Shown: positions 8,094 through 16,266 of the stretch, one piece after another
Layout of the letters: every line of letters begins with the position of its first letter
How positions within the stretch are numbered: position 1 is the first letter of the stretch
Assembly: GCA_963636105.1 (NCBI GenBank)
Contig: CAVHIG010000026.1
Location: forward strand, 1-24,427
From: CAVHIG01 sp963636105
Lineage (GTDB): Bacteria; Bacillota; Clostridia; Peptostreptococcales; Anaerovoracaceae
Reading direction: 5' to 3'
DNA length: 24,427 bases
Notes under the pieces: generated by a model
Seen by the model: the letters and a program-made list of their open reading frames with translations, nothing else
Told to the model about the DNA's origin: nothing
Database searches by the model: none
Translations under genes and position numbers: made by a program

Positions 8094-9517
8094 TTAGTTC
8101 TTTGTTGCAAGCTCAGGAATCTTAGCAACAGACTCTTCGCATGTCTTTTCCCAAACGCCGGACTTTACGCGAGCCTTGTAGTCCTTGATTGTAGCCCATA
8201 CCTGCTTACGCATTGCTATGCAGAGGAAGAGGTTGCATACAGCGCAGACACCAAAGAAGAAGTCAAACAGATTCCAGAGTACGCTCAGAGCGCCTACAGA
8301 TCCGATGATTGCGAATGCGCAGCCAAGGAGACGATAAGGGATAGTGATCTTCTGCAGATGCAGAGCGCTCAAGCAGATTTCACCGTAGTAAATATTTACA
8401 AGAGCAGTCGTGAATCCGAAGAATGCGATTATGATCGATACAAAGATTGTACCTACAGCCTGGTTTCCAAAGAAAGTACCGAATGCCAGTGAAGTCAGAG
8501 CAGCACCGGACTCGCCGCAATCCCATACGCCGGAGCAAAGTACAACAAGACCTGTCATTGAGCATACAACGATTGTATCTACGAATACTTCAGTGATTCC
8601 CCAAAGACCCTGCTTAGCCGGGTGATTTGCATTTGATGAAGAGTGTGCAAGAGGTGCCATACCAGTACCTGCTTCATTTGAGTATACTCCACGAGCAAGT
8701 CCCCAACGTACTGCAAGTATTACAGTGGAACCGAGGAAGCCGCCGGAAGCAGCTGCCGGTGAGAATGCATACTTGAAGATCATTCCAAATGCTCCAGGAA
8801 TTGCTGAGCAGTTTGTGATGAGGAAGAATATTGCAACAACTGTGTAAGCAAGTGCCATGAAAGGTACTACTACCTCAGCAAAGTGGGATATTCTCTTGAG
8901 TCCGCCCATCAATACAGCAAGAAGAAGTACAGCGATGATGATTCCGATGATGAGTGGGTTTACGTCAAAGTATGAATTGATAGCACTTACGATTGAGTTA
9001 CTCTGTACTGCAGGAGCAAATACCATTGCGCAGCCGAGGATTATAGCCCAGAATACGCCGAGCCAAGTCCAATGCTTGCCCATGCCCTTTCTTACTGTCC
9101 AGTAGAAACCTCCGTGATATACGCCTGTCTCAGGATCCTTTTCACGATAAGCCATACCAAGTGTGATTTCAGTGAATTTTACGATAAGTCCCATAAGAGC
9201 TACAGCCCACATCCAGAAGATAGCTCCCGGACCACCTGTAGCGATCGCAACGGATACACCGGCGATGTTTCCTACACNNNNNNNNNNAGTGTAGAAGCAA
9301 GAGCTGTACAGCATGCCTGGAACGGTGATACGTTTCCTTCGCCGTCGCCCTTATCAAAAATCTTACCAAGAGTATTTTTCAAGCTGTGTCCAAAGAATGC
9401 AAACTGGAATCCTTTGTACTTAATGGTCAGTGTAACTGCTACAAATACAGTCAGAATGAGCAGTGGCCAGCCCCAAAGCCAGTTAGAAACGGCCATCATT
9501 GCATTGATAATGATCAT
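8094..9517 (-). CDS. Alanine/glycine:cation symporter (AGCS family), split by an assembly gap
   Basis: A multi-helix transporter of the AGCS (sodium:alanine/glycine symporter, AlsT/AgcS-type) family, about 470 residues. Family landmarks are VGNIAGVSVAIATGGPG just after the gap, and SNEAGTGMAPLAHSSSN and HPAKQGLWGITEVFVDT in the central conserved block. It would import a small amino acid with Na+ or H+. The first 77 codons (to 9288) and the rest (from 9277) are in different frames across a 10-N run. In the family this spot reads roughly ASTVGVGNIAG, so the true insert is probably a few bases and the gene intact. GGAGAG lies 7 bases before the ATG. Gaps of 252 bp (to abfD) and 164 bp (to the aminotransferase) suggest it is partly separately controlled. 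Confidence 0.9.
9278..9287. other. Assembly gap (10 N) inside the symporter gene
   Basis: This is a placeholder run of N. The flanks end CTACACT and restart GTGTAG, which are short inverted copies of each other, so a local hairpin may have hindered sequencing or joining. In-frame continuity requires a missing length of 2 modulo 3, whereas 10 is 1 modulo 3, so the N count is not the real length. Confidence 0.97.
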
Positions 9518-9678
9518 TTTTCATCTCTCCTTTACATAAAAAATCAAAATATTGCGTTTATGCAAGCCGTATATATTACCTTCCCGATATGCATACCTCC
9601 CTTCCTTTTCCTTAATTTAGGTCCCTTCAGTCAAATGCCCAAAGTACCTATGGATACGTAATTACGGCATTTTAACGT

Positions 9679-9708
9679 ATTATATAAACAACTCTTTTTT
9701 ACTCATAA
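9679..9708 (-). promoter_or_regulatory. Candidate promoter for the symporter gene
   Basis: A consensus -10 TATAAT (9679-9684) has a weak -35 TTATGA (9703-9708) at an 18-base spacing, read toward the symporter about 160 bases upstream of its start. Only the -10 is convincing. Confidence 0.4.
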
Positions 9709-9713
9709 TTTTG

Positions 9714-9750
9714 GTATCACCACGGCGGCATCCGCTCGCCGCGATGATAC
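9714..9750 (-). terminator. Hairpin after abfD
   Basis: A 14-bp stem (9714-9727 with 9737-9750, loop 9 bases) lies about 20 bases after the abfD stop. The two imperfect positions are mismatches in plus-strand RNA but G-U pairs in minus-strand RNA, so the structure belongs to the abfD transcript. The following T run is poor (CAAAATTATG), so it may act as a weak or factor-assisted terminator or as a 3' stabiliser. Confidence 0.55.
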
Positions 9751-9769
9751 ATAAGCTATGAAGAAATTA

Positions 9770-11245
9770 TCAGTCTTCTATACCCGCAATATCCTTTGCG
9801 AGCTGCTTCTTGCCCTGGATATTTCCCTGACGGGATATCATGATTCTCTGAGCCTGCGGAGAACCCGCGCCGTGCATGGACTCTGTACGATATCCTACAG
9901 CAGCGCCGCCGAGGCACATATTCTCGAGGAATCTCATGATTCTCTGACGGGATTCTGTGCTTACGCCCTCGCGCGCGGCAAAGAACTTATTGCAGATGTC
10001 GCCGATAGTCTCACCGTCGCGTCCTACTACTGTAGCTGACTTGAAGTCAGTCTCGCTTGGCATTGTAACCATAAGGCCGCCCGCGATATCCTCAGCAAGA
10101 CGTACTATTTCGTACGGGAAGCGAGTTACATTCTGCTTGCAGACATTTGCGAGGAGCAGGTCTATCTGGTAGTTTCCAGCCTTTGTAGGATGACCCTCTG
10201 CCGAGCAAGCGATACCGCAGGAATACAGAGTCTCATTTAAGTGAGTCATCTCTATGAGCTTGTCCTTTACAGCGCTTGCCTTCTCTACGCCATTGTATTC
10301 AGCAGCAAGAGCAGCAGCACCTATCACTACATCGCCTACGCCTACCTTGCAGCCGCCGTAGCTCTGACGGTGATATCCCGCAAATCTCTCTACGATCATG
10401 CCCGCAAAATCAGTCTCGCCATTAAGGAATATATATTCATTTGGAATAAATACGTGGTCAAGTACAACCAGAGCCTCCTGGCCGCCAAACTTCGCATTTC
10501 CTACATCTATGCATCCGCCCTCAAGCTTACGGGTATCGCAGGACTGACGGCCGTAGATCATATACAGGCCATCCGCATCCGTAGGACATGCAAATGATAC
10601 CGCATAATCCTTGTCATCCGCGCCCATAGCGATGGTCGGCATAAAGATGTGCCAGTGGCTGTTTATGGAGCCTGTCTGGTGGCACTTTGCGCCGCATACT
10701 ACGATACCGTCCGGACGACGCTCTACTACATGTACATACATATCAGGGTCTGCCTGAGCATGAGGAGCCTTTGAACGATCGCCCTTCGGGTCTGTCATAG
10801 CGCCGTCTACTACCAGGTCATTGTCCTGTATATATGTAAGGAACTTCTTGAAGTTTTCATGATAGTGTGTGCCATACTTTTCATCGATCTCATATGTGGA
10901 TGAGAATACAGCATTGAAAGCGTCCATACCTACACAGCGCTGGAAGCAGCTGGCAGTCTTCTGTCCGAGCAGACGCTGCATCTTCACCTTTTTCACCAGA
11001 TCCGCGCTGGACTGGTGAAGGTGGGTGAAACGGTTGATTTTGTGACCTGTAAGACTTGAAGTAGCTGTCATAAGATCCTCATATTGCGGATCCTGCGCCA
11101 ATTCATAAGTCATAGCCACGCAGTTTATGGAAGGGCGGATCACAGGATGATCTACCCAATTATCGATTTTCTCGCCAAACATATACACACGAGTGTTCAG
11201 CTTGCGCAGTGATTCAATATACTCACTTGCTGTCATAAGTGCCAT
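9770..11245 (-). CDS. abfD: 4-Hydroxybutyryl-CoA dehydratase / vinylacetyl-CoA delta-isomerase
   Basis: A 491-residue protein matching AbfD of Clostridium aminobutyricum in length and motifs, within the HpaB/AbfD flavoprotein fold. The [4Fe-4S] ligands are visible as Cys100 and Cys104 (ASCFQRC), His292 and Cys299 (YHRQSYGGCK), with Tyr296 and Lys300 of the active site in the same block. These correspond to Cys99, Cys103, His292 and Cys299 of the characterised enzyme. It dehydrates 4-hydroxybutyryl-CoA to crotonyl-CoA by a radical mechanism and isomerises vinylacetyl-CoA. It follows nifJ2 by 15 bp, with its own GGAGGAAAG site, so the two form one transcript. Crotonyl-CoA would be used by crt and bcd of this cluster. 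The enzymes that make 4-hydroxybutyryl-CoA (dehydrogenase, CoA-transferase) are not in the window. Confidence 0.93.
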   Translation of the reverse strand: MALMTASEYIESLRKLNTRVYMFGEKIDNWVDHPVIRPSINCVAMTYELAQDPQYEDLMTATSSLTGHKINRFTHLHQSSADLVKKVKMQRLLGQKTASCFQRCVGMDAFNAVFSSTYEIDEKYGTHYHENFKKFLTYIQDNDLVVDGAMTDPKGDRSKAPHAQADPDMYVHVVERRPDGIVVCGAKCHQTGSINSHWHIFMPTIAMGADDKDYAVSFACPTDADGLYMIYGRQSCDTRKLEGGCIDVGNAKFGGQEALVVLDHVFIPNEYIFLNGETDFAGMIVERFAGYHRQSYGGCKVGVGDVVIGAAALAAEYNGVEKASAVKDKLIEMTHLNETLYSCGIACSAEGHPTKAGNYQIDLLLANVCKQNVTRFPYEIVRLAEDIAGGLMVTMPSETDFKSATVVGRDGETIGDICNKFFAAREGVSTESRQRIMRFLENMCLGGAAVGYRTESMHGAGSPQAQRIMISRQGNIQGKKQLAKDIAGIED

Positions 11246-11260
11246 TTTCTTTCCTCCTTA

Positions 11261-14200
11261 TTATTCCTGAGAGAGTTTTACATAGCCTTCATAACGTTCC
11301 TTGGCATCGCTTGCCGCCTTTGCGTAGAGAGCCTCAGCCTTTTCAGGGAATGAGAGCTTAAGTGAAGCGTAGCGGTTTTCGCCCATGAGGAACTGCTGGA
11401 AGTCGCCTGTAGGAGCCTTGGAATCCAATGTAAACGGATTCTTGCCTTCAGCCTTCAATGCCGGATTGTAGCGGTACAGGTGCCAATATCCGCACTCTAC
11501 TGCCTTCTTCTCCTCTGTCTGGCTCAGGCTCATGCTTGCCTTCATTCCGTGCTCGATGCATGGGCAATAGCAAATTACGATGGATGGTCCGTCATATGCC
11601 TCTGCCTCGCGGATGGCCTTCAAAGTTTGAGCCGGGTCAGCCCCCATAGCTACCTGAGCTACATATACATAACCGTAGCTCATCGCCATCAAACCCAGAT
11701 CCTTCTTCTTTGTAACCTTTCCGCCGGCAGAGAACTTGGCGATTGCCGCCGCGGCAGTAGCCTTTGATGACTGTCCGCCTGTATTTGAATATACCTCGGT
11801 ATCGAGTACGAGCATATTGATGTTCTTGCNNNNNNNNNNNNNNNNNNNNNNNNATCCAAACCGCCGTAGCCTATATCGTAAGCCCAACCGTCGCCGCCGA
11901 ATGCCCATACGCTCTTCTTGGTGAGGAATTCCTTGTTGTTTCTGATGAATTCAGCTTCCTCGCTTGTGTCTGCGGAAACTGCCTCAAGCAGTGCGTCGCT
12001 CGCGTCACGTGATGTAGCGGAGTTTTCTGCGTTGTCGAGGTAATTCTGGCATACATCTGCTGCCACACCGCGCTCCTTAAGAGTAGCTACAGCGGCCTTC
12101 AGCTGCTGCTTTATAGCATCCTGTCCAAGGAGGTAACCATAAGCGTACTCGGCATTGTCTTCGAAGAGGCTCATTGCCCAAGCAGGTCCGCAGCCCTTGC
12201 AGTCTGTGCAATAAGGGGAGCTTGGTGTGGATCCGCCGTATGCTGATGAGCAGCCCGATGCGTTTGTGATGTACATATGATCACCAAACAGCTGTGTTAC
12301 AAGCTTGATATATGGAGTCTCGCCGCAGCCTGCGCACGCGCCGGAGAATTCGAAATATGGTTTTGCAAATTGTGATGATTTTATATTCTTGTCGCTTACA
12401 GCATCCTTCTTGATCGTAACAGTCTCTACTGCGTACTCCCACTTTTCTGCCTCGCCAAGCTGGCTGTCAAGCGGCTTCATTGTGAGTGCCTTTTCCTTTG
12501 CAGGGCATACATTTACGCAGCTTCCGCAGCCTGTGCAGTCATAAGGCGACACCTGCATACGATACTGGTATTTTCCGAGATCCGCGCCGAGTGCCTTCTT
12601 TGTCTCAAAGCCTGCAGGAGCGTTTTTCTGCTCTTCTTCATCCAGGAGTATAGGACGAATTGCAGCGTGCGGGCATACGAGTGAGCACATGTTGCACTGT
12701 ATGCACTTTGTCATATCCCACTGCGGTACGTCTACGGCAGCACCGCGCTTCTCATACTTTGTGGAGCCTGCGTGCCAAGTACCGTCCTCAAGGCCGTACT
12801 TCTTCATGATGGATACCGGCAGGCTGTCGCCTTCCTGGCGATTCATCACGTCTACAACCTCACGGATGAAATCAGGAGCCTTGCGCTCTACAGGAGCATC
12901 CTCTGCTGTCAGCCAGCTTTCAGGAATAGCTACCTCTACGAGCTCATTGATACCGTGCTCGATGGAAGCGTTGTTCATGTCTACAACGGCCTGGCCCTTC
13001 TTCTTGTAATATGTCTTATATATAGCATCCTTCATCTCTGCTACTGCCTGCTCGATAGGAAGTACATTTGAGAGCTTGAAGAATGCGGCCTGCAATATTG
13101 TATTTGTACGATTGCCGAGGCCGAGGTCACGAGCAATCTTTATAGCATCGATTGTGTAGAATTTCGCTTTCTTTGCTGCCAATGTGCGCTTCATGGAAGC
13201 AGGGAGGTTCTTTTCAAGACCCTCAGCGTCCCATGCACAGTTTAAGAGGAATACTCCGCCTTCCTTCAGGTTCTTTACCATGTCGTACTTGTGTACGTAT
13301 GAAGGATTGTGACATGCTACAAAATCAGCTGACTGAATGAGGTATGGTGAGCGGATCGGCTGCTTGCCAAAACGCAGATGGCTCTGTGTCAGACCGCCGG
13401 ACTTCTTTGAGTCATATACAAAGTATGCCTGGCAATAGAGGTCTGTAGCATGACCTATAATCTTTATGGAGTTCTTATTTGCGCCTACTGTGCCGTCAGA
13501 ACCCATGCCCCAGAACTCAGCACTTGTCTGACCCTCAGGGGATGTATCTATTTCGCAAGTGATAGGGAGTGATGTATTTGTTACATCATCTACGATACCT
13601 ATAGTGAAGTTGTTCTTTGGCTTATCCTGCTTAAGGTTGTCAAGAGCAGCTATAATCTGTCCAGGAGTAGTATCCTTTGAGCTGAGACCGTAGCGACCGC
13701 CTACGATGCACATGTCGCTGCCCATCTCTTTGTATACGGAACAGACATCCTGATAAAGCGGCTCGCCCATAGCACCCGGTTCCTTTGTACGATCCAGTAT
13801 AGCAAGCTTCTTACATGTCTTTGGAATAGCTGCTACGAATCTGTCTGCTGCAAACGGACGATAGAGATGTACGTTCAAGAGACCTACCTTCTCGCCCTTT
13901 GCCGTCAAATAATCGATGGCTTCCTTCGCAGTTTCCGCGGCACTGCCCATAAGAACTACCACACGCTCTGCGTCTTCTGCGCCGTAGTAGTTGAAGAGCT
14001 TGTATTCACGACCTGTCAGCTTGCTGATCTCTGCCATGTAGTGCTCTACTGCCTCAGGAATGGAAGCAACCTTCTCATTGCAGGCCTCACGGCACTGGAA
14101 GAAGATGTCAGGATTTACTGTAGTACCACGAGTAGCAGGGTGCTCAGGGTTCAATGAATTGCGACGGAATGCGCGAAGTGCGTCCATATCTACGAGAGGA

Positions 14201-14778
14201 CGAAGGTCTTCGTAATCCAGCGCTTCTATCTTCTGAATCTCGTGACTTGTACGGAAACCGTCAAAGAAATGCAGGAAAGGCATACGACAGTGAATTGCAC
14301 TGAGGTGTGCTACCGCACCGAGATCCATAACTTCCTGAGGTGAGGATGCCGCAAGCAGTGCAAAGCCTGTGCTGCGCACTCCCATAACGTCACTGTGATC
14401 TCCGAAAATAGAAAGAGCATGTGCTGAAAGTGTACGAGCTGATACGTGGAATACGCCCGGCAGCATTTCTCCGGCTATCTTGTACATATTAGGAATCATA
14501 AGCAAGAGTCCCTGGGATGCTGTATAAGTAGTAGTCAATGCTCCGGACTGAAGTGAGCCGTGTACTGTACCGGCTGCGCCGCCCTCGGACTGCATCTCAA
14601 CTACCTGAACCGGCTGTCCAAATAGGTTCTTCTTGCCATTGGCTGCCCAGTCATCTACATACTCAGCCATAGGACTTGATGGTGTGATAGGGAATATGCC
14701 GGCAACTTCCGTAAACGCATATGATATATATGCGGCGGCTTGGTTGCCATCCATAATCGCTGTGTTTTTCATTGTCAT
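11261..14778 (-). CDS. nifJ: Pyruvate:ferredoxin (flavodoxin) oxidoreductase, second copy, split by an assembly gap
   Basis: A PFOR paralogue of about 1170 residues, colinear with the copy at 2210-5737. It carries FPITPSSPMAEY near residue 30, the ferredoxin motifs CIQCNMCSLVCP (near 696) and CTGCGSCVNVCP (near 751), the CAGCGE proximal-cluster motif, GGDGWAYDIGYGG, and YCPCIEH near the C-terminus. A 24-N run falls just after GGLD, and the two halves are then out of frame. Alignment to the first copy predicts about 16 missing bases, so the gene is most likely intact. It is the first gene of the minus-strand block, divergent from lysR, and abfD follows after 15 bp. GGAGAG precedes the ATG. Pyruvate is the expected substrate; another 2-oxo acid is possible given the duplication. 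Confidence 0.93.
11830..11853. other. Assembly gap (24 N) inside nifJ2
   Basis: This run of N sits in a segment strongly conserved between the two nifJ copies, between GGLD and KNINMLVLDTEVYSN. The first copy has eight residues (HVMAQNRD) between GGID and VNLLVLD. Threading onto it gives about 16 missing bases, not 24. Cross-assembly of reads from the two paralogues is a plausible cause. Confidence 0.97.
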
Positions 14779-14871
14779 AGTATTCTCTCCTTTACTACTA
14801 TCTCCTCAATAATATTTGATACGGCTTTGCGCCGTTCTTTGCCTTTTAAACCCCTTTTTCTTTACAGCCTA

Positions 14872-14877
14872 ATTATA
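14872..14877 (-). promoter_or_regulatory. Candidate -10 element for nifJ2-abfD
   Basis: TATAAT is read on the minus strand about 95 bases before the nifJ2 start. No good -35 lies at 17-18 bases (TCCATT or TTCCAT), which fits a promoter that needs an activator such as the divergent LysR protein. Confidence 0.5.
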
Positions 14878-14901
14878 ACAATAATTTTCTGAAAAATGGA
14901 A

Positions 14902-14916
14902 ATCTCATTCACTGAT
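14902..14916 (-). promoter_or_regulatory. Candidate LysR-type binding site upstream of nifJ2
   Basis: On the minus strand the sequence reads ATC-N9-GAT inside CTATCAG..., which fits the T-N11-A rule for LysR-type regulators. Its centre is roughly 44 bases upstream of the predicted nifJ2 start point, a position used for activation contacts. It resembles the site at 15102-15118. Confidence 0.45.
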
Positions 14917-14994
14917 AGGCCATTTCACAAATTCTAATACCCACACAAAAAGCCCCCAAAATTTTGCTGCTTTTTCTCTTCACGGAGGAAAAGC

Positions 14995-15034
14995 GGAGCC
15001 GGGAATTGTTGATTTTTTCACAATTCCCGGCTCC
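14995..15034. other. Perfect 15-bp inverted repeat in the divergent region
   Basis: GGAGCCGGGAATTGT and its exact complement flank a 10-base loop. There is no T run after it on the plus strand and only GCTTTTCC on the minus strand. It lies upstream of both predicted start points, so a terminator role would be to block stray transcription between the divergent units. A regulatory or repeat-derived origin is also possible. Confidence 0.6.
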
Positions 15035-15101
15035 CTCATTATGTAAGCCCACACTTTATAAAGTTCAAAAAAAGTGAAATATTAAGAAAACTTAATCGGT
15101 C

Positions 15102-15118
15102 TATCAGATTTTGTGATA
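15102..15118 (+). promoter_or_regulatory. Candidate LysR-type binding site upstream of lysR
   Basis: TATC-N9-GATA is a perfect interrupted dyad obeying T-N11-A. It shares the CTATCAG left half with the site at 14902-14916. It lies about 65 bases upstream of the lysR -35 element. Confidence 0.5.
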
Positions 15119-15181
15119 AGGCTATCTGGACAAAATGGCATGGCATATGCAATAAATTCATCTCTCATTTAGCCTCATTCA

Positions 15182-15210
15182 TTGACAAAAGCGATAAAAA
15201 TTGGTACAAT
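15182..15210 (+). promoter_or_regulatory. Sigma-A promoter of lysR
   Basis: A consensus TTGACA (15182-15187), exactly 17 bases of spacer and TACAAT (15205-15210). The predicted start point is near 15217, giving a leader of about 64 bases before the lysR ATG. Confidence 0.8.
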
Positions 15211-15280
15211 TTCATTGTTGTTTTGTGCTATTTTGGCTTCAATTGGATATAGCTGATTTTACCAAGAAAGGAGTGGCCGT

Positions 15281-16189
15281 ATGTCATATTCAAAATATGC
15301 TGTTTTTCTGAAGGTGGTTGAGCTTGGAAGTATGTCCAAAGCCGCAATGTATTGCAATTATTCTCAATCCGCTGTCAGTCAGATTATAAACTCTCTGGAA
15401 AACGATCTTCAAATGACGCTTTTAAATCGAAACCAATCAGGCGTCACGCTGACAGCAAGCGGCGAGCAAATGCTTCCTTATATAAAGCAGCTGAGAGACG
15501 CGGCCGATTCCGTATATGTGCAAGCCGCAAAGCTGAAAGGCCTTGAGATAGGTCACATTCGTATAGGCACCTTTCACAGTGTATCCTGCAACGTGCTCGC
15601 TCCGGTGCTCAAGGAATTCAAGACCGCCTATCCAAATATCAGCGTAGAGCTCCACGAGGGAGACAACGCCTCAGTAGAAGCCCTGCTTCTCAAAGACGAG
15701 GTGGACTTCGCTTTTTTGGATGCGCCGACCCCGGCAGGCTTCACGGCGTTTCCTGTAATGCACGACCCCTTCCTTGCTGTCCTTCCTGAAGACAGCCCAT
15801 ATGCAAAGCTGGACAAGGTACCGCTGACCATATATAAGACGGAGCCACTGGTTCTCTACGACGAGACTACGCAAAAGGAAGGCATGGGCATTTTCCGCAA
15901 AAATAAAATAACGCCGCGCATTGAGTATGTCAGCGGCGATGATGATTTTATATTGACCTTGATTGAAAACGGACTGTGCCTCGGCTACATGGGCTCGGCG
16001 ATTTTGTATCGCAATTGCTATCGCGTGGTCACCAAGCCGACAGAGCCGCAATACTACCGCGACATCATGCTTGTCCTCCGAAGCTGCGATACGGCCTCCG
16101 CCGCGACAAAGCACCTTATAAACATCCTGAAGGACTACCTGAGCCGCCGGGATGCCGAGATTGCAAAGGAAAGGCTTACAAAGAAGTAG
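15281..16189 (+). CDS. LysR family transcriptional regulator
   Basis: A 302-residue LysR-type regulator of normal length. The N-terminal winged helix-turn-helix covers about residues 3-62 (FLKVVELGSMSKAA, then YSQSAVSQIINSLEND, then LLNRNQSGVTLTASG). An effector-binding domain follows, opening with GHIRIGTF near residue 91. It is the only plus-strand gene beside the fermentation block and is divergent from nifJ2-abfD, the classical arrangement for a LysR protein controlling its neighbour. Two T-N11-A sites lie between them. The ligand cannot be read from sequence; a pathway intermediate or CoA ester is a guess. AAAGGAG precedes the ATG. Its last codons and stop fall inside a 51-bp sequence repeated at 17737-17787. 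Confidence 0.92.
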   Translation: MSYSKYAVFLKVVELGSMSKAAMYCNYSQSAVSQIINSLENDLQMTLLNRNQSGVTLTASGEQMLPYIKQLRDAADSVYVQAAKLKGLEIGHIRIGTFHSVSCNVLAPVLKEFKTAYPNISVELHEGDNASVEALLLKDEVDFAFLDAPTPAGFTAFPVMHDPFLAVLPEDSPYAKLDKVPLTIYKTEPLVLYDETTQKEGMGIFRKNKITPRIEYVSGDDDFILTLIENGLCLGYMGSAILYRNCYRVVTKPTEPQYYRDIMLVLRSCDTASAATKHLINILKDYLSRRDAEIAKERLTKK

Positions 16190-16229
16190 TCAAAGGTAGC
16201 CTCGTAAGAAAGATATAGAACGCATGGAA
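16179..16229 (+). repeat. 51-bp direct repeat, left copy (overlaps lysR stop)
   Basis: Identical to 17737-17787 at 49 of 51 positions. Weaker similarity continues to about 16239 (TCCTTA in both) and starts at GCTTA around 16175. It includes the last codons and stop of lysR. With its partner it brackets the ATPase gene. Confidence 0.9.
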
Positions 16230-16266
16230 CACTGTCCTTATATGTTTATGTTGATATTCTAATCGC

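Larger units (their letters stand above)
14779..15280. other. 502-bp divergent regulatory region between nifJ2 and lysR
   Basis: No gene is visible here. The region holds a -10 for nifJ2 (14872-14877), two LysR-type half-site pairs (14902-14916 and 15102-15118), a 15-bp perfect hairpin (14995-15034), two short palindromes (ACTTTATAAAGT at 15053-15064 and ATTAAG-AAAA-CTTAAT at 15081-15096) and the lysR promoter (15182-15210). Confidence 0.75.

Noticed and set aside
8094..9517. Symporter as a frameshifted pseudogene
   Set aside because: The frame change coincides exactly with a 10-N placeholder, and both halves match one family without loss of conserved blocks.
9518..9769. Glycine riboswitch or T-box ahead of the amino acid symporter
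   Set aside because: I saw no tandem glycine aptamer or T-box consensus, only a hairpin and a -10 element.
11261..14778. nifJ2 as two separate or broken genes
   Set aside because: The break coincides with a 24-N run, and the sequence resumes at the expected alignment position.
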